This document shows, in pieces, positions 1 to 11,834 of a DNA stretch of 64,000 nucleotides. The notes under the pieces are model-generated. The model ran no database searches and was not told the origin of the DNA. It saw nothing but the letters and a program-made list of their open reading frames with translations. The stretch is from Chytriomyces cf. hyalinus JEL632 (lineage: Eukaryota > Chytridiomycota > Chytridiomycetes > Chytridiales > Chytriomycetaceae). The stretch is from positions 185,067 through 249,066 of the forward strand of contig JAIWWG010000054.1 in the NCBI GenBank assembly GCA_025435555.1, given 5' to 3'. Position 1 is the stretch's first letter, and each line of letters opens with the position of its first letter. The position numbers were made by a program, and so were the translations under genes.

Positions 1-1692
1 CCTCTTCATTCAGACTTGTCTACCCAAACTTTGAAATCTTGTTTTCCGTTGCGGATTTGGATGATCCGGCGATTGATGTTGTGCGCGATTTATCACGTCA
101 GTATCCTCATGTGCAGTCGCGGTTGTTTATTGGTAAAAGATCACTTTTTTTTTCGTCAGATGGACCCCACTTAATCGACAGTACTCCCCCCCCCCACCAT
201 AGGCGAGACAAACATTGGAGTAAACCCGAAAGTAAACAACATGATTTCCGCATACAATGCCACAAACCACGATATCATCTGGATCCTGGACAGCAACATT
301 TCAGTCACACGCAACACGCTTGGACGCGCCGTGGACTGTCTACATCAACCCAACGTGGGACTTGTACACCACATCCCCATCGGTGTGCGTCCTGAATCAC
401 TCGGCCCTGCCGTCGAACAAGTATTTCTGAACGCGTGCCATGCGAAACTGTATACCATGATCAACAAGCTGCGACTCTCGAGTTGTGTGATTGGAAAGAG
501 TAACATGTTTAGAAAAACGTATTTGGAACGGATTGGCGGACTCGCGCATTATGGAAAATTCATGAGCGAAGATAATATCATTGGTCAGAGTATGTGGGAT
601 CAAGGGTGGCGTCATGAAATCCCTGCGGATGTCGTGTATCAGCCGTTGGGAAATTTAAGTTTGTCGGATTTCTTGAAACGGCGGGCACGATGGACGCGGA
701 TTCGAAAGTTTACGATTTTGGTGGGAACGTTGGTTGAACCGTTTTCTGAATGTCTTTTGAATGGGGTTATGGGTGCGTATGGGTGTTTTGTGTTGTTTGG
801 GTTTAGTTGGCGGAGATTTTTGGTGGCGCATGTGGGTTGCTGGTTTCTTTTGGATGTTGCGTTTGGGCTCGTGATTGATGGGGGGATGGTCACGGATCAT
901 TTTCCTCGGTTTTTGGTGGCTTGGATGTTGAGGGAGGTGACTGCGTTGCCTGTTTATCTGTACGCGTATGCCGGGAGTCATGTTGAATGGCGGGGAAAGC
1001 CTTTTAAACTCAAATCTGATGGCACAGTTGTTCCATGTCCGGCATCTGAAACTGGCGAATCCATATGGTCGCAATTGTTTACTTCAATGAGACCTGCCAC
1101 TCGAAAGCATACCGCCTTCCAGGCCGTGTACTCCACGCTGCGCTCACCAACGTTATCGGTACAAATTAAATTATGGACTGTACTGATTTCGAGCCTTGCG
1201 GCGGCGCTTTTTGTTTGTGCGATTGTTTTTGAATTTTTGCGGTCTGTTTGGAGTTTCGATGTGAATTCATCGACGACTGCGGGTGCTGTAATTGGTCGAT
1301 CGGATGATTCTCTCAATGTGGTTATACCTGCCGTTTTACCGGATTTACTGCCGCCGACGAGTTTGCGCTCCGAAAATTCGCGTCCAACGAAACCTGCGAC
1401 GCAAACTCTCCAAAACCGCGTACCACCACCATCCAGCAGCATAAAACCCACTTCCTCCACCACATCAAACAACGAGCGAAATTCAAGGTCCAAATCTACA
1501 CCCCAAAAACCTACCACACAAGACTCAAAACCCTCTCGAATACTTGCATCTCCACCACCTTTATGGGAACAAACAGCATGTTACATGAGTGGGTGTCAGT
1601 TTTCAGGGCGACGACCCACGTTTGGGGAAGCGTGGACAGCCATGTTTGTGTCGTTGGTGGATCGGGCGCAGACGCATACAAAGCAGCTGTGA
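1..1692 (+). CDS. Ceramide glucosyltransferase (GT21), 5' partial
   Basis: Exons <1-132 and 203-1692; the 70-nt intron 133-202 restores a continuous GT21 core. The enzyme adds glucose from UDP-glucose to ceramide at the Golgi or ER membrane. Visible are the nucleotide-sugar region around DPAI in exon 1, the NPKVNN block at the splice junction, an LDSN motif (D2), SEDN (D3) and RRARW, which is the (Q/R)xxRW signature. Hydrophobic segments follow. After the usual fungal core there is an added helix and a long Ser/Thr/Pro-rich tail ending in a small Cys-containing segment, which is unusual for the family. The N-terminus lies outside the window. The family call is secure; the role of the tail is unknown. 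Confidence 0.9.
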
Positions 1693-1970
1693 CAACAACA
1701 GAAAGAGAGGCATCTGGATGCCCGCCGTGGGATCATTGAAATTTTTTCTTTTTATGATTTTTTTTTTTTTTTTTTTTATGAGTGCAGTTGGGGGGTGTGC
1801 ATTGTGGTGTTAGGGCCTCGTTTGTTTTTCTTTGGTAACTGTTTCTTTTTTTGGAAAAATAAAAGGAATAAGGAATGGTGATGAACTTGGTTTGATTCGC
1901 GTATTTTGTGGTGTCTGTTGAATGCGGACATATGTATCAACATAATTGTTCAATTTTTGATGGAATCACC
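1693..1970. other. 3' region and spacer before tRNA
   Basis: AT-rich sequence with a long T run (about 1757-1777). No convincing ORF. It probably holds the glucosyltransferase 3' UTR and the tRNA upstream region. Confidence 0.5.
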
Positions 1971-2043
1971 GGGGATCTAGCTCAAATGGTAGAGCGCTCG
2001 CTTAGCATGCGAGAGGCACTGGGATCAATGCCCAGGTTCTCCA
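1971..2043 (+). tRNA. tRNA-Ala (anticodon AGC)
   Basis: A complete cloverleaf folds: acceptor GGGGATC pairs with GTTCTCC (one mismatch, one wobble), the anticodon stem CTCGC/GCGAG encloses loop TTAGCAT with anticodon AGC, and the T stem is CTGGG/CCCAG. The A box (TAGCTCAAATGG) and a B box matching GWTCRANNC are present. There is no intron, and CCA is not encoded. Confidence 0.95.
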
Positions 2044-2046
2044 ACC

Positions 2047-2051
2047 TTTTT
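2047..2051 (+). terminator. RNA polymerase III T-run terminator
   Basis: A run of five T residues begins four bases after the tRNA-Ala discriminator base, the expected Pol III stop. Confidence 0.75.
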
Positions 2052-2209
2052 CTCTGGTCCTCCCTTTTTTTGACTGATGCCAAATAATGGAGCTCAGTAG
2101 CATATCCAGCGATGCTAAACGAAATAACTGTTACAATGATGATGGCTGATGCTATTTATACATGACTACTACTACTTGGGACCATAAAATAAAAACGAAT
2201 GGGTGGTAC

Positions 2210-3770
2210 TCAACACGATCCCAACCCGCCAAGGCCATACCACCCCAAATCCCAACCAATTTCATACGCACACCTGTACATTTGGTTGCCGTGACAGGAA
2301 GTGTCACCAAACTGAAAACACGCAGTCCCAAGAACCGCATCGACAAACCCGATGGAGGTTGTCGCGTTCACGGATGCAGCAGCGCCAGTTTTAGAGATTG
2401 TATGAATGTGCTTTGTTGTTGTTGTAGTTAGGGAGGATTTTGTCCATGAGTGTTTGGGTGTTTTGGTGGGTGTGTGTAATGTGGAGAGTACAGTTGATTT
2501 TCGCGTGCATGTTGTTGGTGATGATTTGATGCCGGGTGTGGTGGTGCACTTGCGGGTTGTAGTTGTTGTGGTAGATTTGCGGCCGCTGCAAGTTTTGGAG
2601 GACTGTTTCAGCGAGACGGATGTACTCGATTTGGATGTGCGTCTCGACCTTTTGGTGGAATTTCTAGACCGAGTAGTGCTGCTTTTTGGTGCCGCAGTTG
2701 AAGTCAAAGTCGATTGCAAAGTTTTCGATGGGGTGGTGAAGCTGGAGCGCGCTGAAGATGTCTTTGAGGTTTTCGCTGTTTTCGACATTGATTTTGGTGT
2801 TGAAGATGATGGGTACGGTGTAGAATGCAAAGTTTCTGAAGAGCCCATGTTGGTATTGGCTTGGGTTGTTGAAGTTGTGGTTTCAATGGAATTGGAGGTG
2901 GGACTCTTGTCCGAAGTTGTGCCTTTTTCTGATGTTGTTGTGGATATTCTTGGCGACTTTGTAGATGCTGATGTGGAAGTAGTTTTAGTTGTTGTCGAAG
3001 ATGCTGTACTGGTCGTCGTGCTTGTTTTGCTTGTGGTTGAGGTAGTTGTGCTGGTTGTGGTAGTCGAAGTTGTTGTGGAAGTTGTGGATGTTTTTTTGGT
3101 TGAGTTTGGGGAGGGCGTCGGACTAGGCTTGGACATTGTCGGGGTGGAAGATGGCTCCGGAGTAGGCGTCGGACCCACATCGCACCAAGACCAGGTCACG
3201 CTTGTTCGCCCCTGGCGTTACAAAAATTCAATGCTCAGACACTTTATGTGACGGCCTGAAACAAATCTCACCACAGCCGTTGGCGCAATCTTTTCAAATC
3301 CCACAGGCGTCAGATCCAAATCATAGTACTTGCATCCACCGCAGCTGGAACAGTATGTGAGTCACGTGGTTCGCCCAATCGCACGAAATTTCAGATTCCA
3401 AAAATCACCTGTCCTGCACATTCACTCGGAAAGATTGCCCGGGCCCAGTCACTTGAATGCATCGACCGCACACGGTTGCATGATTTGGGTTTCCATCGGG
3501 AATCGTCTGATCGTACATCAAGTAGGACTGTTTTGGAAAACATTGCGTGAGCCAACAGCAGGAAAGACGAATAAAAACAACGCGGCTTACGACTGCCACA
3601 ATCAAATCGGTATCAATCAGCGTGTTTCCGCATGCGCCCAGTCCTCCACCGGGGTTATAGTACGTTGCGTCGCCGGTGAATTCGGTCCCGCTTGCTGGCT
3701 GTCCACCGCCGGCGAGGACCACCGCGATTGAGACTGCTGCGTGGAATATGAGCGCTTGTCGAATACCCAT
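2210..3770 (-). CDS. Expansin-like secreted protein with Ser/Thr linker and C-terminal Cys-rich module
   Basis: Exons (minus strand) 3770-3591, 3527-3409, 3344-3272 and 3211-2210 give 457 residues. A signal peptide is followed by a double-psi beta-barrel domain: GDATYYNPG, paired Cys around CGRCIQV, then SCGGCKYYDLDLTP, which is the expansin/barwin/RlpA pattern. A linker of about 230 residues rich in Ser and Thr follows, typical of heavy O-glycosylation. It ends in a four-Cys module with Trp that resembles small carbohydrate-binding domains. The likely role is non-hydrolytic loosening of cellulose or chitin walls outside the cell. The reverse strand of the linker also stays open but is a codon-bias artefact. 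It shares a 417-bp divergent intergenic region with the first receptor gene. Confidence 0.85.
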
Positions 3771-4187
3771 TGCTTTGAGTCGATGAATTTTTACCGGCGG
3801 TTGGTGGTGTCTGTCTGTTTTTCGGGTTCTGATACTTGTTTGCCGCCTGAAAAGGAAAGAACAAGGGGGTGAAGAAAAAAAAACATTTTTGTCTTGGCAA
3901 GAGTTTGAAAACTCAACTGGCAGATGAATCTACTCGCTGGTAGCACATGCTCTACTCGTACGCCACACTCTGACGATCCTGGAACTCGCTGTAACAGTGA
4001 CTGGTGTCGTCCAAGTCGATAAGCAACTTTGAATTACTTTGTGGATTCCAGAGAAGCCCCAGTTCAGTGTCCGAATCTAAACATACTGCGGAGGGTCCGA
4101 ATAAGGTTATAAACTCGTTCAAAACCGATGATCGCCATCTTAAAAAAGAGTCTGTAAATCCCCAACCAAAACTCGCAATCAGTCCCC
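3771..4187. promoter_or_regulatory. Divergent intergenic region, expansin-like / receptor A
   Basis: The two flanking genes start here and run outwards, so both promoters must lie in these 417 bases. No specific motif is assigned. Confidence 0.4.
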
Positions 4188-7100
4188 ATGGTTTTAACCA
4201 TCGCAGCAATACTTGTTTTCTGCTGGTCCGTTTCAGCCGGCACAAACATCACGCTGGGATTTGTCAGCAACTACTGCGCAATGAAAGACGCCGTTTTCAA
4301 CCGCTCTTACACTACCAACGTCACAAGGCTATACGATCCAGATATAGTTGACATGGATGGAAACTCTGGATGGACATATTACTCTGAGCTTGCAGTCCTA
4401 GCGGCAGTCGATCACATCAATAATGATCCCTCCATCTTGCCAGGCGTGCATGTCAATGTGAAAAGATTTACAGATTGTGGGGAGTACTACCCAGACGCGG
4501 ATTACGGATACTATGGAAAGAGCGGCGGATACGCATCAGCTGTTACTGCTACAGATATTGTGGATGAACATAGAGATGTTCTTGGTGTCATAGGAAGCCA
4601 GTACAGCTCTACTGTGAAAGGCATTGCTCAAATCTTGTCGACCGCTCAAGTACGAGCTGCATTCAATGTGTCACTATTGATAAAACGCGCTTATTTAAAT
4701 TCCCTGTTTTACTAGATTCCTTACTGTGCAGCGACGACAGCTTCTCTGCGCTTTACAAACAAAATAATGTACCCGTACATGTGGCGAACCACTTCGTACT
4801 CTGTCTCTGAAAGCATCCTTGCGTTTTTCAATTACTTTAACGTCAGAAGAGTGGCGATTATTTACCAGCGAGACGATGAATTTGGCGATTCAGGTTACAA
4901 GCCGCCATTCTTTGCGGGACTCACCCCACTCATCATTGTTAACGACAAAAGAAAACAGATTTTCGGCGAATGAGCCAAGTTGCTGCTTTACATCAGTTGG
5001 ATATCGTATCCAGCGTGGGACTCTTGTCAAATTACGATGCGCAAGCAGTGCACATGTTGAACAAAACATTACATCGCTCCGACGCGCGATATATTCTTGT
5101 TCTGGGACAGTCCCACTTTGTGACTTCGGTTGTGGGCTACAGAAACAGCATGTTTCTTGCAGATCCTAACTATGTTTGGTTTGCAAACAACGCATTCATT
5201 TTTGGCCCGCAATCAAACGAGGCGGATTTCAACGGTGCAATTCTTGTGAACCACTGCAACGACGCGACTAGCTTGAAGAAAGGTGATGTTCTGCGTAGGT
5301 TGATGAACCAAGATGTTGGGGCGGACTTTTCGTGAGGATCTTCTGTGAAGCTTGCGTTGATGTTTTCTCTGATTTCATGAATTTGCTAGCACGACGTACT
5401 TTTACCGGATGGGGATCCATCTTCTCTATGACTGTGCGATTTTGATGCTTGTTGGATTCAACGAGGTGATAGCGTGTGATGGATTTTTGTTTTTGGACTT
5501 TTTGTGCTGATTGTTGGGGGTATAGCTTCAAATCGATCCTGAAACGCTGTCGAACCGATTAGCGCAGGACCGAATGAATTTCACCTTGTTTCGAAATCTT
5601 GGTGAGTTAGGAGTACTTCATGTCTTTGCTTTTGAATTGATTGATTTACCTTTTGGTCGGCAGACTACCCAGGGATTGTGACTGCGAGTGAAGTGAGGTT
5701 GGATGATCAGGGGGATGCAAAATCGTAAGTACAGCCCCATGTTTTGAAAAGCGTATGAAGGTTAACTTACGAATTCCACAAGCCCTGTTTGCTTCTACTT
5801 AGTGACGAAAGACGGAGACACGGGCGAATTTGCGCGAACCGACGAAAGCAGAGCCAGCATCGTCAGTTTCAACACTTCGATACCAATATTTTCTGGAAGC
5901 TTTGCCATTCCAAGCGATGGATTTGTTGAGTTGCACAGCTACCGGTATTCTCTGCGGACGAATGAAGGAGTTGCGATAGCGTGTTTGTCTGTCATTGGGA
6001 TATTGACAAGTTCTGCGGGGGCCTGGTTTTTGTACAAGTTTCAAAAGGCTTCGATTATTCGTGCGTCGTGTTTGCCTGAAATGCTGGCGATTTGTTTTGG
6101 CACAATGTGCGCATACGCTTCGCTTCTCTTGTTTATGGAGACACCGACTTCTGCGTCATGTCGCGCTCGAATCACGCTTTTGCTTGTTGGATACTCGGCA
6201 ATCATGATCCCTCTTGCTTCCAAGAATTTGATGATCCAGTGGCTGTTTGGTCAGGAAACTTCAAGAACGTTGGATGAGATTTTAAAAGCCAAAGCGGCTT
6301 ACAGAGCTTGCGCGTGGGTGGCGGGGATTGTACATGTGGGCGTATGTGCACTGGCGTTGATGCAATTTAAAATCGTGTCGCTTGCATCCGTGGATGGGAA
6401 TGACGCGTACATGAGGTGCTCTGCGAGAGGAATACTTGCTTTACCTGCATATGTCTGGTTCATATCCAATGCGCTCGTGTGGACGGGTGTTGTCGTTTCT
6501 GCGACACTTTCTACCAAAGTGAAGCTCGTTGAGTATAACGAAACTACGCAAATGGTTCTGGTAGCCCTGTTTTCGGGAATGAATTTCCTCCTGATTGCAA
6601 CATTGGAAACTGCGCCGGATAAATTGACGGATTTAAAAACTTGCTTAATCCTTTGGACCACAATTACGGCTGTTCTTGGAACCATGTTGGGAGGTCGCGT
6701 TGCTGATGTTATGAAAGGGTACGGCCGCAAGAAGCGTGACAATGGAACCAGTGCAGATTCTTCGAGCAACAAAAAGTCGGCGAAGCAGTCGCAAATAAGT
6801 TTAAATCGGCAGAAAACGTTGCAGTTTTATTCGTTTCGAGTGCTGGACAAGGTTTGAAGATCGTGGCTGTTCCTTCTTTTTTGTTTGTATATTTTTGAGG
6901 ACTGATATCAGCCCATTTGTCTTCAATACGTATAGGCCGGGAAACTCTGCGTCTTCAAGATTCAAAAACGCGGACTTTGCTTGATGTCTGAGAAATGGAT
7001 GAGGGGCGTTGTTTCACTTCACAGCTTGGGAGGCAGGCGGTGGATTTGCATCACAACTCTGCAGAAAGCGTACTGCGCAGTCATCAGCGATGTCAGCGCG

Positions 7101-7271
7101 GTCTCTGCCACTTCCAGTAGTGTCGAAATTGGAGGGGCCGTGCGAATTCTTTTCGACTTTAAAGACAGCGTGGCTGCACATCTTTTTATGCGGGACATTG
7201 AAAATGCGTTCACGGAGACAGACGCTGCTCCAGAGTGTCCGTGTCTTCCGGATATTGTCGTGAACCAATGA
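4188..7271 (+). CDS. Class C (GABA-B-like) GPCR, copy A
   Basis: Exons 4188-4649, 4716-4893, 4959-5331, 5390-5465, 5526-5601, 5664-5724, 5783-6851 and 6936-7271 encode 876 residues. Residues 1-17 are a signal peptide. Residues about 20-400 form a periplasmic-binding-protein-like (ANF receptor) ligand domain, with ITLGFVSNYCA and DVLGVIGSQYSS. Residues about 470-720 are a seven-helix class C bundle. Without the last intron the protein would stop at TGA 6855. Splicing 6852-6935 (GTTTGA..TATAG) adds 112 residues that align with the last exon of the neighbouring copy, so I include it. Ligand unknown; plausibly amino acids or related small molecules. It is a tandem duplicate of the next gene. Confidence 0.88.
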
Positions 7272-7403
7272 GCTGCTTCTGGCACTTATTTGCAAATAAA
7301 AACTTGACAACTTTGACAATCTGCAAAGAAACGGTAATCTTAAGAAAGACATCATCAGACATACCATACCTTTCCGGTCCAACGGCCGCCAATTTCTCAC
7401 AAA

Positions 7404-10400
7404 ATGGCGGTAACGCGAGGACCTGGCACTACCGTAACCAACATCACCATAGGCCTCATCGCCAACTACTGCGCCATTCCCTTCATGACCTTCAACCAAT
7501 CCTATGCCAGCAACTTCACCTCCGCCTACGACCCAAACACAATCAACATTAACGGAAACTCTGGCTGGTCATACTACAGCGACCTTGCCGTCGCTGCTGC
7601 AATCGAAAATGCGAACCGCGAACAAATCCTTCTTGGCGTATACGTGAATTTGAAGAGATTTTCCGACTGTGGGGAGTATTATGTTGATGCGGATTGGAGT
7701 TATATGGGGAATTCGGCGGGTTATGCGGCGGCGGTGACGGCTGTGGATATTGTTGATGTGCATACGGATGTTATTGGCGTGATTGGGAATCAGTTTAGTT
7801 CAGCTGCGAAAGGGACTGCGCAGATTTTATCAAATTATCAGGTGCAGTTTTGTGTATGTGTGTTTGATCGACACGGTAAAACTGACGGCATTTTCATGGG
7901 GGTTATTTAGATTCCGTACTGCTCTGGAAGTATCGCGTCACCAAGGTATTCCGATAAAGCCAAGTATCCGTACTTTTGGCGAACTTTTCCAAACACGTAC
8001 ACAAAGAACTTGAAACTGCTTTTGACCACTTGGAAGGTGAAACGCGTATCGATTATATACGAGTCTGACGAGGAGATTGGATTGTCGTGTTTGTACTTGC
8101 TAACCACGTTGGGTAGTCCTTGGATTTCTGACTAACTTAACGCCCCCACCTCACCCCACAGCTTGGTTCGAAATGACGAAAGCGTTTCGAAAGACTGACA
8201 TTCAAGTGATTTCGGATATTCCTTTGAAGGGGGAGTTTGGCGCTGATGGAGAGACACTCATGCGTGAAACGCTGCGATTGACGGATTCAAGGTGAGTTAT
8301 TTTTTTGCTCATCTTAGTAGCACAGGTTACTGACTGATTACTACCCAGGTATATGGTCGTGTTTGGGCAGTCTTCCTTTGTAGGAAGGGTCTTGAAATGC
8401 GCTGGCGAGTCTGGATTGTACGGCTCGAAATATGTTTGGATATCCGCAAATGGACCCATCTTCGACCAGAACGCTGAGTCGCTCCCGGTGCTCAAAGGAG
8501 TGATTATAGCGAGCCCTTGCGATCTGCCCACAGCATCAAGTGCGAAACTGCGTGCTCAAGTGGATACTGTTGCTGGTTTCGATTTCGAGTTGAGTGCGCG
8601 GTGTTGTGTATCTTTTGACGCCTGCTGAACATGAAATATCTTTAGGCAGTTTTATTTTGACGCTTACGGCCTGGCGAGCTATTACGATTGTGTCATGCTG
8701 ATGCTTCTGGGGTTCAGAAAGGTGTTGGAGTTATATTGTCATGTCGCGGTTGTTTGACAGTATGTGTTTTCTTGTAACAGCTAAATGCGTCACCTGAAAG
8801 TCTTTCGAAACGGTTACTACAAGCGCAAATGAACTTTACTCTTTTCGAGGATTTGGGTAACGGTCTTTGCTGGACGAGAAAGGACGGCGACTAAGTGATA
8901 TGAAACAGGATATGATGGAGCATTGACGGATTCCATCATTTTAGATGCGAATGGAGACATGGAGCTGTAAGCGCTCGTCTTCGTTTTTATTTTTCTTCCT
9001 TCAGTGAAACCCTGTTCCAGCCCATTTTGCTTCGCGCGTCTTTCAGGAAGTTACCTCAACGTATCCATCTTTGCCATGTCCGGAAAAGAAGCTCAAGACT
9101 TTGCCGACTACCAAACCACAGCGCCCATCTTTTACGACGATTCCAGCAATCCACCTCGAGACGGTCCACCCTCCGTCCCTATACAATTCAACGGTATGAA
9201 CGATCGCGATCGAATCGTTTTGATACGGTTATCTGTCACGGGAATCGTGTTAAGTCTGTGTTGTATCGTGTTTACTGTGCTACTCCGGGGCAAGAATCGT
9301 GTGAAAGCGGGAGCCCCCGTCGAGCTTGGGATTATAAGTATTGGATGTTGCGTCATGTATGCCAGTTTGATGCTATACATTCAATCGCTGGATCCACTGC
9401 TCTGTCGTTTGAAAGTGGGTGTAACGGGTGCAGCCGCAATGCTTATCCTCGTTCCACTGGTTGGAAAGAATAGCATCAAAGTGTGGCTGTTTCGGCAAAA
9501 AGTAATTCAAAAGAACGTAGCAAGTATCATGGCGCATCAACGGTGGGTACAAGTGGGTGTGATGGTGGTTGGCGTGGGTCTCGCGCTTGCAAAAGCGGCC
9601 GCGGGGGGAGATGCGGTGCAAGTTTTGAGTGACTTTGATGGCAAGTATTTACGCTGCGTTGAACCCATGAAGGTGTCGGTGGCGTCACGAGCGGTTACGG
9701 GAGTTTATTTCGGATTTTTTGCGGTTCTGTGGTTCATGTTGCCAGTGTTGGCTTTCATGAGTGCACATATTCGGTCAACGGAGCATAACGAAACCACACC
9801 GCTTGTTTTAACTGCGGTCACGACTTTGGGTGGATATTGTTTGACGCAAGCGATGATGGCTTCGAGTTCCAGGGATAGCGATTTTAAAATTGGGTTGTTG
9901 GTGTGGACTGTGACGACTGTGAATTTGCAAGTGATTGTTGGGATGAGGGTTTACACGGTGTTGAAGGAAATGGCTATGAAGCGGTATGGAATGTTGGGGA
10001 TTCCTTCGAGTAGTCGTGGGAATGCATCGAGTTCTGCGACGGTGAGTGGGAGGGCTGCTTCACCTGTTTTAGCGGTGCAGGGTGTGTATAATTGTTGGAT
10101 TTTGGGGAACGTGAGTGTTTTGTTTTTTTGTTGGGGATATGTTTTGGTTGGTATTCATGGACCAATGCTTTTCTTTTGGGGTAGATGATTTGCTTCCAAG
10201 TCAAGTACAGAAACGCGCCTGTCTCGCATTGGATGGTAGGAACTGTATATCTAAACGCGTGGCAAGGTTCAAGGCGGTGGATCACGTTTGTGACGGCCGA
10301 TGAAATCTTTTGTCTCCCCGCGCCGGATGCCGAGAGCTTTACGCTGATAGAAACTACCGTTGTTGTAACGAGTGGTAGGAGGCAGTATGGGGAGCAGGGT

Positions 10401-10517
10401 CGTGCGAATATGGTTGGTGTCGTTGTCGAGTTGGGGACCAAGCAGGAGGCGATCATGTTGTTTGAGCAGTGCTGCGCGATTATAGATCCGTCCTCGCAGA
10501 AAACGAAAGGGAAATAA
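7404..10517 (+). CDS. Class C (GABA-B-like) GPCR, copy B
   Basis: Exons 7404-7841, 7911-8088, 8162-8291, 8349-8600, 8646-8721, 8781-8856, 8909-8966, 9021-10110 and 10185-10517 encode 876 residues. The order is ligand-binding PBP1-like domain, class C 7TM domain and a C-terminal domain of about 110 residues shared with copy A. Exon lengths 178, 76 and 76 are identical to copy A; one extra intron splits the exon that is 373 nt in A. At ATG 7404 no signal peptide is visible although copy A has one, so the true start may be an unrecognised upstream exon. The donor after 8600 is the least certain splice. Confidence 0.85.
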
Positions 10518-10723
10518 GAATTAAAAAGTCAGGGGAACCAGGCAAAAAACAACCAAAAAGACCGGAAGTAAAAAGGCGATTTTTAGATATGTACAAGAAC
10601 GCCAGAGGAAGCTATGGCACTAAAAAGAAAAAGAAAAGGACACCATTCATCAAAAACCAAATAAACCAAAATACGAAAACCAATCAGCGAATACGTAAGA
10701 AAAAGGAAACCACCCCCGCGCCC
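10518..10723. other. A-rich convergent 3' spacer
   Basis: A-rich spacer between two converging genes; an open frame on the plus strand here is lysine-rich, continues antisense over GID4 and is not supported as a gene. Confidence 0.5.
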
Positions 10724-11650
10724 TCAACAAAACTCAAAAGCGGCGCTACCCCTCACGCCAGTACCACGGTCAGCCTCCGTTCCCCCACCCCCACCATTTC
10801 CGCCCACATGTTTCAGCGTCAGATATTGGAACATTTCGCTATTCTGATGGAAATAGAATCCCGTAATGCTTTCGGTACTCTTTTGATATGCGATGTAGTA
10901 GAATCCGGCAAATGAAGCGCCACTGATGGTTTTGATTTTGTGGTCTGGTACGAGAAAGTGCTCCTGCAAGTCGAATATGCGTCAAAACCAATGGAAGAAA
11001 GTACGAAAACAAGATTTTGGCGCGCGCACCTTCCACCGCATAAAGACCATATCGTTGTTCATAAAGTCGTAGTTGAATGCGTCGTTTTTGAGATACGGTT
11101 CGACAGTGTTGAAGTTTGGGAATTTGGACTAATCAAACGAAAGGTTAGAGAAACATTTGGGTCTCGATGGGCAGAATGCAACCAGACCCCGTCACACAAC
11201 AATAGAGGGAGCGCAAAAGGCCGCCCAGCAAAAGAGGACAAACAGGGTGGGTAAGAGAAAAGAAATAGCTCACCCAATGCTGCCGATCCGTCTTCTCATC
11301 AGCATCCCATTTGCGCGTGAGGAACGAGTGTCTGTTACCAATGACTTCCGCTTCAAAGAAAGTGCACAGCTCCGGCCAGTCTTCCGTCAGACCTTTGATG
11401 TTGAGGTATCCGCAGAGATAAGATCGGGAGAGATCGACATGCTAGATAAACAGATATTCAGTCGGTACATCCAGCTGTTTATGTAGATAGCCAAACATAC
11501 CTGTAAAGTTACGGCCACCTGGTACGCGCTGCGGCCACTCCGCTGTTCCCCCTCGAAGCGTGCGCCTGAGTATAAGCAGGAGGTTTCTCTCTTGAGAAGG
11601 GCGTCTGGATGGGTTGCGGTGTATTCGCTGTCGCTCTCTGCGCTTGGCAT
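10724..11650 (-). CDS. GID4: GID4/Vid24 substrate receptor of the GID/CTLH ubiquitin ligase
   Basis: Exons 11650-11501, 11441-11274, 11128-11030 and 10963-10724 give 218 residues. GID4 forms a beta-barrel that binds N-terminal proline degrons and delivers gluconeogenic enzymes to the GID E3 ligase. Family landmarks run in order: [68 protein letters not shown] and [14 protein letters not shown]. Every intron closes in phase. A Gly-rich low-complexity stretch near the C-terminus is lineage-specific. The protein is shorter than animal GID4 because the disordered N-terminus is minimal. Confidence 0.93.
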
Positions 11651-11834
11651 GGATGGATGCTCTTTGTTTCAGGAGATTTTGTTTACGTTTTTTGCTCTTT
11701 ATGAAGTTTTTGAGACACATATTCAGCTCGTCTGCTTTTCCGTCAGTCAGAAGACGTCAGAGTCTTGCATGCATACGTATCACGAACACCTTCTTGTCAG
11801 TTTTTATATTTTCAACAACCAGTACAGTTGTTCC

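Noticed and set aside
978-1517. 179-residue minus-strand frame
   Set aside because: Antisense to the well-supported glucosyltransferase; no domain.
2406-3251. Long Val-rich plus-strand frame
   Set aside because: It is the antisense shadow of the Thr/Ser-rich linker of the expansin-like gene; codon repetition keeps it open.
10469-10915. 148-residue Lys-rich plus frame
   Set aside because: It overlaps the receptor B 3' end and the GID4 last exon on the other strand; low-complexity composition.
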